DNA from: Polaromonas sp. C04
GTDB lineage: Bacteria; Pseudomonadota; Gammaproteobacteria; Burkholderiales; Burkholderiaceae_C
DNA: 64,000 bases
Direction: 5' to 3'
Assembly: GCF_002002705.1 (NCBI RefSeq)
Contig: NZ_MUNS01000020.1
Coordinates: 186,001 to 250,000, forward strand
Shown here piece by piece: positions 54,586-64,000 of this stretch (its first letter is position 1; every line of letters starts with the position of its first letter). Below the pieces are notes generated by a model that was not told the DNA's origin, did no database searches, and worked only from the letters and a program-made list of their open reading frames with translations. Position numbers and translations under genes: made by a program.

Positions 54586-55684
54586 ACGCTACCCAACAGC
54601 TTCACGAGCTCGGGCAAAGCCTGTGGCTCGACAACATCACGCGCGGACTGCTGGAAAGCGGTACGTTGCAGCGCTACCTGCACGACTTCGCGGTGACCGG
54701 GCTCACTTCGAATCCGACGATTTTCGATCTCGCCATTCGAGGTACGAACTTCTACGACGAGGCGATTCAGAAAAAGGCCGCCGCAGGAAAATCAGGCGAG
54801 GCCTTATTTTTCGATTTGGCACTGGAAGACCTGACCCGGGCCGCGGATCTGTTTCGCCCCAGCCACGAGGCCACGGCCGGCGTGGACGGCTGGGTCTCGC
54901 TGGAAGTATCGCCATTGCTGGCCAACGATGCGGCGGCCACGGTGCGCGAAGCCGCGCAACTCCATGCACGCGCAGCGCGGCCCAATCTGTTCATCAAGAT
55001 TCCAGGCACGCCAGCGGGCATCATTGCCATTGAAGAGTCGATTTTTGCCGGTGTGCCGGTCAACGTCACCTTGCTGTTCTCCCGCGAACAATATCTCGCG
55101 GCCGCCGGCGCCTACATGCGCGGCATCGAACGGCGCATCGCCGCGGGGCGCGACCCAGTCGTCGGCTCGGTCGCCTCGATTTTCGTGAGCCGCTGGGATG
55201 TGGCCGTGAAGGACCAGGTTCCCGAAGCGCTTCGCAATCGTCTGGGTATCGCCATTGCGCAGCGCACCTACCGCGCTTATCGCGAGCTTCTGGTCTCGTC
55301 GCGCTGGCGCACGCTGGCAAACGCCGGCGCCCGGCCGCAGCGCCTGTTATGGGCCAGCACCGGCACCAAAGACCCGGCAGCGCCCGATACGCTGTATCTG
55401 GAGGCGCTCGCTGCGCCCGACACCATCAACACCATCCCCGAGAAGACGCTGCTGGCTTTTGCCGACCATGGCGTCGTGAACGCTGCGATGGCGGCGGATG
55501 GCGGCGATGCGCAACAGGTGCTCGCTGCCTTCGCGCAGGCCGGCGTGGACGAGGCAGCGCTGGCCATCCGATTGCAGCGCGAGGGGGCCGAATCGTTCAG
55601 CAAATCCTGGAGCGATTTGATGGCGGTCATTGCAAGCAAGAGCGCAACGCTCGCGCAAAGCCAGCGTGGCGGGGGTGCGCAATC

Positions 55685-55688
<4 letters not shown>
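54582..55688 (+). CDS. tal: Transaldolase
   Basis: A 368-residue transaldolase of the long type (TalB subfamily found next to pgi in Actinobacteria and some proteobacteria). [18 protein letters not shown] and the Schiff-base lysine segment [12 protein letters not shown] are visible. It interconverts sedoheptulose-7-phosphate and glyceraldehyde-3-phosphate with erythrose-4-phosphate and fructose-6-phosphate. Both ends overlap neighbours by ATGA. Confidence 0.95.
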
Positions 55689-57336
<1,648 letters not shown>

Positions 57337-57340
<4 letters not shown>

Positions 57341-58305
57341 ACCTGGGCTATACCGAGCCGCTTTACCTGTTGCCGTTCGACCATCGCGGCTCCTACGTCA
57401 GCGGCATGTTTCATTTCAAACCGCCGCTGACGGCGGACGAGCACGACAGGGTGGCCCGCAGCAAACGACTGATCTACGACGGATTCCGGCAAGCGCTCAC
57501 GGGCGCGGTGCCCGTCGCCTGCGCCGGCATTCTGGTCGATGAGGAATTCGGCGCCGACATTCTCCGCGACGCCGCATCGAGCGGCTATGTAACCGCGGTC
57601 TCGGTGGAGAAGAGCGGCTCGGACGAGTTCGAATTCGAATATGGCGACGCGTATGCCGCGCACCTCGAAGCCTTCAAACCGACCTTCGCGAAGGTGCTGG
57701 TGCGCTACAACCCGCAGGGCGACATGGCGCTCAATCAACGCCAGACGGCCCGCCTCAAGCAGCTGTCCGATCACTGCCGGGCGACTGAGCAGCGGTTCAT
57801 GTTCGAGCTGCTGGTGCCGGCCACGAAGGCGCAGATGGAGCATGTTGGGGCGGACAAGAACGCCTACGACGATCAGCTTCGTCCTGACTTGATGCGCCAG
57901 GCCATTCGTGCGCTGCAGGATGCGGGTATTGAGCCGGATGTCTGGAAGATCGAAGGCCTCGAGCGCCGCGAGGATTGCGAACAGCTGGTCGACATTGCGC
58001 GGCGTGACGGCCGGGGCGACGTCGGCTGCATCGTGCTGGGACGCGGTGCCGATGAAAAGAAAGTGGTGGACTGGTTGGAGGCCGCCGCGCCAGTGCCCGG
58101 GTTCATCGGCTTTGCGGTGGGGCGCACCACGTTCTGGGATGCGGTGGCAGGCTTCGAAGCTAAGGAAATGACGAGACAGGAAGCGGTATCCCACATTGCC
58201 GAACGCTACCGAAAATGGGTAAAAATCTTTGAAAAAGCGCGTGTACCCCATGCCAGTTCTGCACATCATGCTACTGAATCAGTAGCAACAAGGACAAAAC
58301 CATGA
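57337..58305 (+). CDS. DUF2090 TIM-barrel protein (IolC C-domain-like aldolase candidate)
   Basis: A 322-residue protein matching DUF2090, which in some IolC proteins is fused to 5-keto-2-deoxygluconate kinase and is thought to be the corresponding phosphate aldolase. [16 protein letters not shown] opens it; [14 protein letters not shown] and [19 protein letters not shown] lie further on. Here it stands alone between pgi and pgm, so a sugar-phosphate aldolase role in this operon is plausible but unproven. The C-terminal ~22 residues are encoded by a palindromic repeat (58231-58288). Confidence 0.85.
58231..58288 (+). repeat. Dispersed palindromic repeat, copy K (DUF2090 3' end)
   Basis: GAAAAAGCGCGTGTACCCCA..GCCAGTTCTGCACATCATGCTACTG..TCAGTAGC aligns with the copies in lolA and at 49064-49119. 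It extends the DUF2090 frame and ends just before the pgm ribosome site. Confidence 0.7.
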
Positions 58306-59948
58306 AAATCAGCCCCTTGGCTGGCAAGCCGGCCCCGCCGGAGATCCTGGTGAATGTGTCCAAACTCGTCGCGGCCTATTACACGGGTGTGCCCGACCCT
58401 TCCGTGCCCGGGCAGCGCGTGGCATTCGGCACCTCGGGCCATCGGGGCTCCTCGTTCGAGACCAGCTTCAACGAATGGCATGTGCTGGCGATCAGCCAGG
58501 CGATCTGTGACTACCGCGCTGGTCAGGGTATCAACGGCCCGCTGTACATCGGCATCGATACGCATGCGCTGTCGCAACCGGCATTTGACAGCGCGCTGGA
58601 GGTGCTGGCCGCCAACGGGGTGGAGACGATGATCGCGGCCGGCGGCGAATACACGCCGACGCCGGGCATATCGCATGCGATCCTTGGCTACAACCGCGCT
58701 CGCACGACGGGCCTGGCCGACGGCATCGTGATCACACCGTCACACAACCCGCCCGACAATGGCGGCTTCAAATACAACCCGCCCAATGGCGGGCCGGCCG
58801 ACACCGGCGTCACCGGCTGGATCCAGCATCGCGCCAATGCATTGCTGGAATCCGGCCTGAAGGGCGTCAAGCGCATGCCACTGGCGCAGGCGCGCAAGGC
58901 CGCGACAACGCACGCGCACGACTATCTCAATGCGTACGTCGCCGACCTCGGCAACATCATCGATTTCGACGTGATTCGCAGCGCCGGTATTCATCTGGGC
59001 GTCGATCCACTGGGCGGCGCCGGCGTGCATTACTGGGCGCCGATCGCCGAGCACTACAAACTTGGTCTGACCGTGGTCAGCGAAGAAGTCGATCCGCAGT
59101 TCGCGTTCATGACGGTGGACTGGGACGGCCAAATCCGCATGGATCCGTCGTCGTCGTACGCGATGCAGCGGCTGATTGGCCTGAAGGACCAATACGACGT
59201 GGCGTTCGCCTGCGATACCGACCACGACCGCCACGGCATCGTCACGCGCAGTGGCGGCTTGATGGAGCCGAATCATTACCTGTCGGTGCTGATCGATTAC
59301 CTGTTCCAGCATCGACCGCAATGGAACAAACGGGCGGCGATCGGCAAGACCGTGGTCAGCACATCGATGATTGATCGGGTCGCCAAGCGGCTGGATCGCC
59401 CGCTTTTCGAGGTGCCCGTCGGCTTCAAATGGTTCGTCGACGGCTTGTTCGACGGCTCACTCGGTTTCGGCGGCGAAGAAAGCGCAGGCGCGGCGTTCCT
59501 GCGCAGGGACGGCGCCGTGTGGACCACCGACAAGGACGGCATCGTGCCGGCATTGCTGTCGGCGGAAGTCACCGCGCGCCGCGGCCGCGACCCTGCCGAG
59601 CTGTATCGCGATCTCGTTCGCGAGTTGGGCAAGGTGGTGGCCGATCGCATCGAGGCGCCCGCGACGCCCGAACAAAAGGCTGAGCTCGCGAAGCTGTCAC
59701 CGCAGCAGGTGCAGAGCACCGAGCTGGCCGGCGAGAAGATCGAGGGCGTGTTGGACCATGCCCCGGGCAACCAGGCGCCGATCGGTGGCATCAAGGTTGT
59801 CGCCGCCAGTGGCTGGTTTGCCGCAAGGCCATCCGGCACCGAAGACATCTACAAAATATACGCGGAGAGCTTCAAGGATGAGGCGCATCTGCGCCTGATC
59901 CTGCAACAGGCGCAGAAGATCGTTGATGGCGCGCTCGCGCAGCATTAA
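58302..59948 (+). CDS. pgm: Phosphoglucomutase (alpha-D-glucose phosphate-specific)
   Basis: A 548-residue phosphohexomutase. The N-terminal loop is [12 protein letters not shown], the phosphoserine loop [16 protein letters not shown], the metal loop [11 protein letters not shown] and the substrate loop [12 protein letters not shown]. It converts glucose-1-phosphate and glucose-6-phosphate, connecting glycogen or exopolysaccharide metabolism to this operon. It starts with an ATGA overlap with the DUF2090 gene, directly after a palindromic repeat. Confidence 0.97.
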   Translation: MKISPLAGKPAPPEILVNVSKLVAAYYTGVPDPSVPGQRVAFGTSGHRGSSFETSFNEWHVLAISQAICDYRAGQGINGPLYIGIDTHALSQPAFDSALEVLAANGVETMIAAGGEYTPTPGISHAILGYNRARTTGLADGIVITPSHNPPDNGGFKYNPPNGGPADTGVTGWIQHRANALLESGLKGVKRMPLAQARKAATTHAHDYLNAYVADLGNIIDFDVIRSAGIHLGVDPLGGAGVHYWAPIAEHYKLGLTVVSEEVDPQFAFMTVDWDGQIRMDPSSSYAMQRLIGLKDQYDVAFACDTDHDRHGIVTRSGGLMEPNHYLSVLIDYLFQHRPQWNKRAAIGKTVVSTSMIDRVAKRLDRPLFEVPVGFKWFVDGLFDGSLGFGGEESAGAAFLRRDGAVWTTDKDGIVPALLSAEVTARRGRDPAELYRDLVRELGKVVADRIEAPATPEQKAELAKLSPQQVQSTELAGEKIEGVLDHAPGNQAPIGGIKVVAASGWFAARPSGTEDIYKIYAESFKDEAHLRLILQQAQKIVDGALAQH

Positions 59949-59982
59949 CGCTCTGTTTTGGCCGCAGCAACAAGGATTGACC

Positions 59983-62049
59983 ATGTCAGACCCACTCGAC
60001 CAGCAATGCATCAACACCCTGCGCTTTCTGTCGGTGGACATGGTGCAGAAAGCGGACAGCGGCCATCCGGGGTTGCCGCTGGGCGCCGCACCGATGGCCT
60101 ATGCGCTGTGGACGCGGCACCTGAAGCACAACCCGCGCAACCCGCACTGGTTTGATCGTGATCGCTTCGTGCTGTCGGCGGGGCATGGCTCGGCGTTGCT
60201 GTACAGCTTGCTGTTTGTGACCGGCTACGACCTGTCGCTGGACGATATCAAGCAATTCCGCCAATGGGGCAGCAAGGCGCCGGGCCATCCCGAGCGCGGT
60301 CACACGCCGGGTGTCGAAGTCACCACCGGTCCGCTCGGGCAGGGCATGGCCAATGCGGTGGGCATGGCGATGGCCGAAGCGCAACTGGCCGCGCGTTACA
60401 ACCGCGATGGACACACGCCGGTGGATCATCGGACCTGGGCTATCGTCAGCGATGGCGACCTGATGGAAGGGGTGGCGTCGGAGGCCGCGTCCCTGGCCGG
60501 ACACCTGCAGCTGGGCAAGCTCACCTGCCTGTACGACGACAACTACGTCACCCTGTCCGCCGGCACGGACATCACCTTCTCGGAAGATCGCGCAGCCCGT
60601 TTCGAGGCCTATGGCTGGCATACGCTGACGGTAGCCGACGGCAACGACCTGGCCGCGATCGATGCTGCGTTGCAGGCCGCGCGCGCGGAAGCGGCGCGGC
60701 CGTCGCTGATTCTCGTGCGCACCCATCTCGGCTATGGCGCGCCCGAGCAGGACAGCTTCAAGGCGCATGGCTCCCCGCTCGGCGCGGAGGACGTGCGCAA
60801 GACCAAGCAGAAACTGGGCTGGCCGACCGAGCCTGACTTCCTGGTGCCCGACGGGGCGCTGGCGCACTTGCGCAAAGCGGTGGACCGCGGCGCGCAGGAT
60901 GAGGCGGCGTGGAACGCGCGCATGCGCGCCTATGCCGAGGCATTTCCGGATCTGTCCCGCGAATTTGAGGGCCGCTCAGGCGGCGAACTGCCAGCGGGCT
61001 GGGATGCGGACATCCCGGTTTTTCCCGCCGATGCCAAAGGCATGGCCACACGCGTTGCCGGCGGCAAGGTGATGAATGCGATCGCACCACGACTGCCGGC
61101 ACTGACGGGTGGCTCGGCCGACCTGGACCCATCGACGAAAACGGCCTTGAAGGGCCTGGGCGACTTCAATCCTCCGCCCCCACAGGGCGAGGATGAGCAA
61201 GGCTCGGAGGGAGGTGGCTGGAGCTACGCGGGGCGCAACCTGCACTTCGGCGTGCGTGAGCACGCGATGGGTGCCGTCATCAACGGCTTTGCTGCACACG
61301 GGGGTTTTATTCCTTATGGCTCGACCTTTCTGATCTTCTCCGACTACATGCGCCCGCCGATGCGCCTGGCGGCGTTGATGAATTTGCATGTGGTGTATGT
61401 GTTCACGCACGACAGCATCGCGCTGGGCGAGGATGGCCCCACGCACCAGCCGGTGGAACAATTGGCCGGTTTGCGCGCCGTCCCCAACCTCACGGTGATT
61501 CGCCCCTGCGACGCGAATGAAACCGCGGTGGCCTGGCGCGTCGCGCTGGAGTCGCTGGATCGCCCGGTAGCGCTGGTATTGACCCGGCAGGACCTGCCCA
61601 CGCTGGACCGTAGCCGCTACGCATCGGCCGATGGCCTGCGGCGCGGCGCGTATGTGTTGAGTGACCCGCCCGCTGGTGCGCCGGAACTGATTCTTATCGC
61701 CACCGGCTCCGAGGTCAGCCTGATCCTGCAGGCGGCCGAGCGCCTGCAAGGAGAGGGCGTCGCGGTGCGTTGCGTGTCTATGCCCAGTTGGGAATTGTTC
61801 GATGCGCTGCCGCAAGCCGGGCGCGATGCGGTGCTGCCGCCCTCGGTTCATGCGCGTCTGTCGGTTGAGCTGGGTGCGACCCAAGGGTGGCGCCGCTATG
61901 TCGGCGACCGGGGCGATGTGCTCGGCGTCGAGCGGTTCGGCGCTTCCGCGCCGGCCGACGTCTTGCTGCGCGAATACGGATTCACCGTCGACAACGTCTG
62001 CGCGCGCGCCAGGGCGTTGCTGAGCACCAAGGGGGTGCAAAAGTCATGA
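59983..62049 (+). CDS. tkt: Transketolase
   Basis: A 688-residue TPP enzyme of the pentose phosphate pathway. [37 protein letters not shown] and [19 protein letters not shown] (TPP motif) are present, as is [14 protein letters not shown] in the middle domain. A Pro/Gly-rich insertion ([18 protein letters not shown], about residue 410) before the conserved NLHFGVREH is unusual. The gene follows pgm by 34 bp and overlaps the DUF2945 gene by 4 bp. Confidence 0.97.
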   Translation: MSDPLDQQCINTLRFLSVDMVQKADSGHPGLPLGAAPMAYALWTRHLKHNPRNPHWFDRDRFVLSAGHGSALLYSLLFVTGYDLSLDDIKQFRQWGSKAPGHPERGHTPGVEVTTGPLGQGMANAVGMAMAEAQLAARYNRDGHTPVDHRTWAIVSDGDLMEGVASEAASLAGHLQLGKLTCLYDDNYVTLSAGTDITFSEDRAARFEAYGWHTLTVADGNDLAAIDAALQAARAEAARPSLILVRTHLGYGAPEQDSFKAHGSPLGAEDVRKTKQKLGWPTEPDFLVPDGALAHLRKAVDRGAQDEAAWNARMRAYAEAFPDLSREFEGRSGGELPAGWDADIPVFPADAKGMATRVAGGKVMNAIAPRLPALTGGSADLDPSTKTALKGLGDFNPPPPQGEDEQGSEGGGWSYAGRNLHFGVREHAMGAVINGFAAHGGFIPYGSTFLIFSDYMRPPMRLAALMNLHVVYVFTHDSIALGEDGPTHQPVEQLAGLRAVPNLTVIRPCDANETAVAWRVALESLDRPVALVLTRQDLPTLDRSRYASADGLRRGAYVLSDPPAGAPELILIATGSEVSLILQAAERLQGEGVAVRCVSMPSWELFDALPQAGRDAVLPPSVHARLSVELGATQGWRRYVGDRGDVLGVERFGASAPADVLLREYGFTVDNVCARARALLSTKGVQKS

Positions 62050-62255
62050 CCACGAAATTCAAGATTGGCGATCACGTGCGCTGGAATTCGGAAGCCGGGC
62101 ACGTCAGCGGCAAGATCATCAAGGTGCACACGAAGGACACCGACTACAAAGGCTATACGCACCACGCCAGCACCGATGATCCGCAGTATGAAATCAAGAG
62201 CGACAAGACCGAGCACATTGCCATGCACAAGGGCACCGCGCTGCACAAGATCTGA
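62046..62255 (+). CDS. DUF2945 (hypervirulence-associated TUDOR-domain) protein
   Basis: A 69-residue protein reading [20 protein letters not shown] and [19 protein letters not shown], typical of DUF2945, which folds like a small Tudor/SH3 barrel. Its role is unknown. Its ATG overlaps the tkt stop (ATGA), so it is part of the operon. Confidence 0.9.
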   Translation: MTTKFKIGDHVRWNSEAGHVSGKIIKVHTKDTDYKGYTHHASTDDPQYEIKSDKTEHIAMHKGTALHKI

Positions 62256-62267
62256 CCGGTGAGAAGC

Positions 62268-62837
62268 ATGGCAACAGCGGCAAACGATCCGGGGCGTGAA
62301 CTCACGGTCTGGACGATCGGCCATTCGACGCGCCCGATCGAGGAATTCCTTGGCCTGCTTGCCGCGTACCGCATAGAGGCCATTGCCGATGTGCGCAGCT
62401 TCCCTGGCTCACGCAAATATCCGCAGTACGGCAAGGAGGCGCTGGCGGCCACCCTCGCAGCGCATGCGCTGGACTACCACTGGCTGCAAGCCCTCGGCGG
62501 GCGTCGGCGTGTCTCACCCGATTCGCCGAACACCGCCTGGCGCAATGCCTCGTTTCGCGGCTACGCCGACTACATGGCCAGCGACGGGTTCGCGCAAGGC
62601 CTGGATCAATTGCTGGCGCTGGCGAGCCGATCGCGCACCGCGCTGATGTGCGCCGAAGCCGTCTGGTGGCGCTGCCACCGCTCGATGATCGCCGATGCGC
62701 TGTGTGTGCGTGGCGTCAAGGTGATGCACATCCTGGATGGCAAGCATGCCACCTTGCACCCGATGACGTCGCCCGCCCGCATTGTGGATGGCCACCTGAC
62801 TTACTCGTCGCTGGATATCGGTGCGTCCATGCACTGA
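62268..62837 (+). CDS. DUF488 family protein
   Basis: A 189-residue protein of DUF488. WTIGHSTRPIEEFLGLLA, IADVRSFPGSRKYPQY and the Cys/His segment MCAEAVWWRCHRSMIAD are diagnostic. The function is unknown; the conserved Cys and His residues suggest metal binding or catalysis. A GTG three codons upstream is an alternative start. It lies 12 bp after the DUF2945 gene and closes the compact part of the operon. Confidence 0.9.
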   Translation: MATAANDPGRELTVWTIGHSTRPIEEFLGLLAAYRIEAIADVRSFPGSRKYPQYGKEALAATLAAHALDYHWLQALGGRRRVSPDSPNTAWRNASFRGYADYMASDGFAQGLDQLLALASRSRTALMCAEAVWWRCHRSMIADALCVRGVKVMHILDGKHATLHPMTSPARIVDGHLTYSSLDIGASMH

Positions 62838-63063
62838 TACGCCGGTGTCCTGGATTAGCCCGGGCGGCGTCAACTTCCAAGTGCGACACCTCATCACGTA
62901 ACGCAAGAGTTAGGCAATCACAAATTGATGCGCGTATGTTGGCAAGCACACAGACTCCCCCCCGAAGACGCGAAACACTCGCAGAATGCGACGCGATGCG
63001 CAACGGCGATTTCGTCGCGCGTTCGGCGGTGGGCTTGTTCATCAACCGTTGCTAGGAGTCGCC
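62838..63063. other. Intergenic region before gcd
   Basis: This 226-bp gap holds no convincing gene. CAACTTCCAAGTGCGACACC at about 62869-62890 resembles the terminal sequence of IS30-type elements, but no transposase fragment is seen. AGGAG at 63053-63057 is the ribosome site of the next gene. Confidence 0.35.
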
Positions 63064-64000
63064 ATGCTAATCATGATTACCGGATGGATACTTGCGATGC
63101 TTGGCGCATTGCTTGCAATGGGGGGAGTGTGGCTCGCCTTCGTCGGCGGCAGTTGGGCTTACATCGCTCTCGGTATCGGATTGCTAGTCAGCGGCATATT
63201 GCTGGCCCGATGCCGCCGCGCCGCGCTCAGTGTGTACGCGGCACTGTTGATGGCCACTCTTGTCTGGGCACTCTGGGAAGTCGGCCTCGATCGCTGGGCG
63301 CTGATACCCCGAGGGGCGCTCTTTTCCGTCATCGGGCTGTGGCTTCTGACGCCCTGGATCAACCGCCCGTTGAATGCTGTGGCCACCGAGAAAATGCAAT
63401 CGCGATCGTCCTGGCGGGGCTCGCGCGGCTGGCTTGGCGGCGCGATGATCGTCGTGGTTCTGGTCACCTTGATCTCGATCTTCCGTGACCCGTTCGATGT
63501 TGCGGGGCAGTTGCCGCAGGCCACGGCGCAAGCGGCCATCGTTCCAGGCGCGTCCGGCGACGACTGGCTGGCTTACGGAGGCACCGGTTATAGCCAGCGC
63601 TATTCGTCGTTGACCGACATCACGCCACAAACGGTGGGCCGGCTGGCACTGGCCTGGACCTTCCATACCGGAGACCCCAAGGGCCCGAGCGACCCGCACG
63701 AGACCACGTTCGAGGTCACCCCGCTGAAGATCGGCAACACGCTATATTTGTGCAGCGTGCATGAAAATGTGATCGCGCTCGACGCCGCCACCGGCACCGT
63801 GCGCTGGCAGTTCGACCCGCACATAAAGGTCGGCCCCACCAGCCAGCATTTGAGCTGCCGCGGGCTTGCTTACCACGATGACGCAAGCGACGCGGCTTTA
63901 TCGACTGCGCTGCCAAATGCAACCACTCCCGAAGCCAACCCCGCATCGTCCGCGGTTTCGGCGCCGAATACGCTCGCCGATACACGCTCCGAATCGACCT
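63064..64000 (+). CDS. gcd: Membrane-bound PQQ-dependent glucose/quinate-type dehydrogenase (3' end outside window)
   Basis: The first 312 codons are present. Five N-terminal membrane helices (ITGWILAMLGALLAMGGVW, then WALWEVGLDRWALIPRGALF) anchor the protein. The periplasmic beta-propeller begins with DDWLAYGGTGYSQRYSSL, VGRLALAWTFHTGD and ALDAATGTVRWQFDP. It oxidises glucose (or quinate/shikimate) in the periplasm and passes electrons to ubiquinone. Its place after a glucose-6-phosphate operon favours glucose dehydrogenase. The start at 63064 has AGGAG seven bases upstream. Confidence 0.92.
   Translation, partial: MLIMITGWILAMLGALLAMGGVWLAFVGGSWAYIALGIGLLVSGILLARCRRAALSVYAALLMATLVWALWEVGLDRWALIPRGALFSVIGLWLLTPWINRPLNAVATEKMQSRSSWRGSRGWLGGAMIVVVLVTLISIFRDPFDVAGQLPQATAQAAIVPGASGDDWLAYGGTGYSQRYSSLTDITPQTVGRLALAWTFHTGDPKGPSDPHETTFEVTPLKIGNTLYLCSVHENVIALDAATGTVRWQFDPHIKVGPTSQHLSCRGLAYHDDASDAALSTALPNATTPEANPASSAVSAPNTLADTRSEST

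Overview
The window looks like a chromosomal segment of a GC-rich betaproteobacterium in the order Burkholderiales, most likely family Comamonadaceae. The evidence is the Omp32-like porin with AraC-type regulators, Bug-family solute-binding proteins, the trxB-crp-ftsK-lolA-rarA order, PimC/PimD-type acyl-CoA dehydrogenases, and a short AT-rich palindromic repeat scattered through the DNA. I cannot name the genus. No prophage, CRISPR array or complete insertion sequence is visible.

Positions 1-15.3 kb are accessory metabolism: a quinone oxidoreductase cut by the left edge, three paralogous AraC-family regulators around a porin, and a co-directional run (serine hydrolase, MFS transporter, TauD-like dioxygenase, beta-keto acid cleavage enzyme, class III CoA-transferase) that looks like an uncharacterised catabolic operon. 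A nitronate monooxygenase/MarR divergent pair, a second quinone oxidoreductase, a Nudix hydrolase and an SBF-type transporter follow.

Positions 15.4-37.7 kb are largely housekeeping: a Na/Pi cotransporter, lspA-ileS-ribF, an HNH endonuclease, a lipase-like lipoprotein, an acyl-CoA dehydrogenase pair, purN, an RsmB-type methyltransferase, a desaturase, rpmB-rpmG, trxB, a Crp/Fnr regulator and ftsK-lolA-rarA. A complete branched-chain amino acid ABC transporter (livHMGF plus binding protein) occupies 37.9-42.7 kb. Next come two Bug proteins, a ferredoxin-type reductase, a catalytically dead HtrA-like protein, tRNA-Leu(CAA), cysM, a NudC-like Nudix protein and rpoH.

From 51.4 kb to the right edge lies a tightly packed sugar-phosphate operon: gnd, zwf, a HAD phosphatase, tal, pgi, a DUF2090 aldolase-like protein, pgm, tkt, DUF2945 and DUF488. 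Most junctions are ATGA stop/start overlaps. A truncated PQQ glucose dehydrogenase follows. Together these would oxidise glucose-6-phosphate through the pentose phosphate pathway and connect it to glucose-1-phosphate. The operon diverges from rpoH, whose leader carries a perfect CIRCE (HrcA) operator.

The most unusual signal is a family of roughly 50-60 bp repeats (eight good copies) related to AGCCC..GCCAG..TGC..AGCTAT..AATAGC. Six copies lie in frame inside genes (Nudix, ileS, lolA, rarA, a Bug protein, DUF2090). In lolA and the Bug gene the repeat encodes the hydrophobic core of the signal peptide, a situation reminiscent of Rickettsia palindromic elements.
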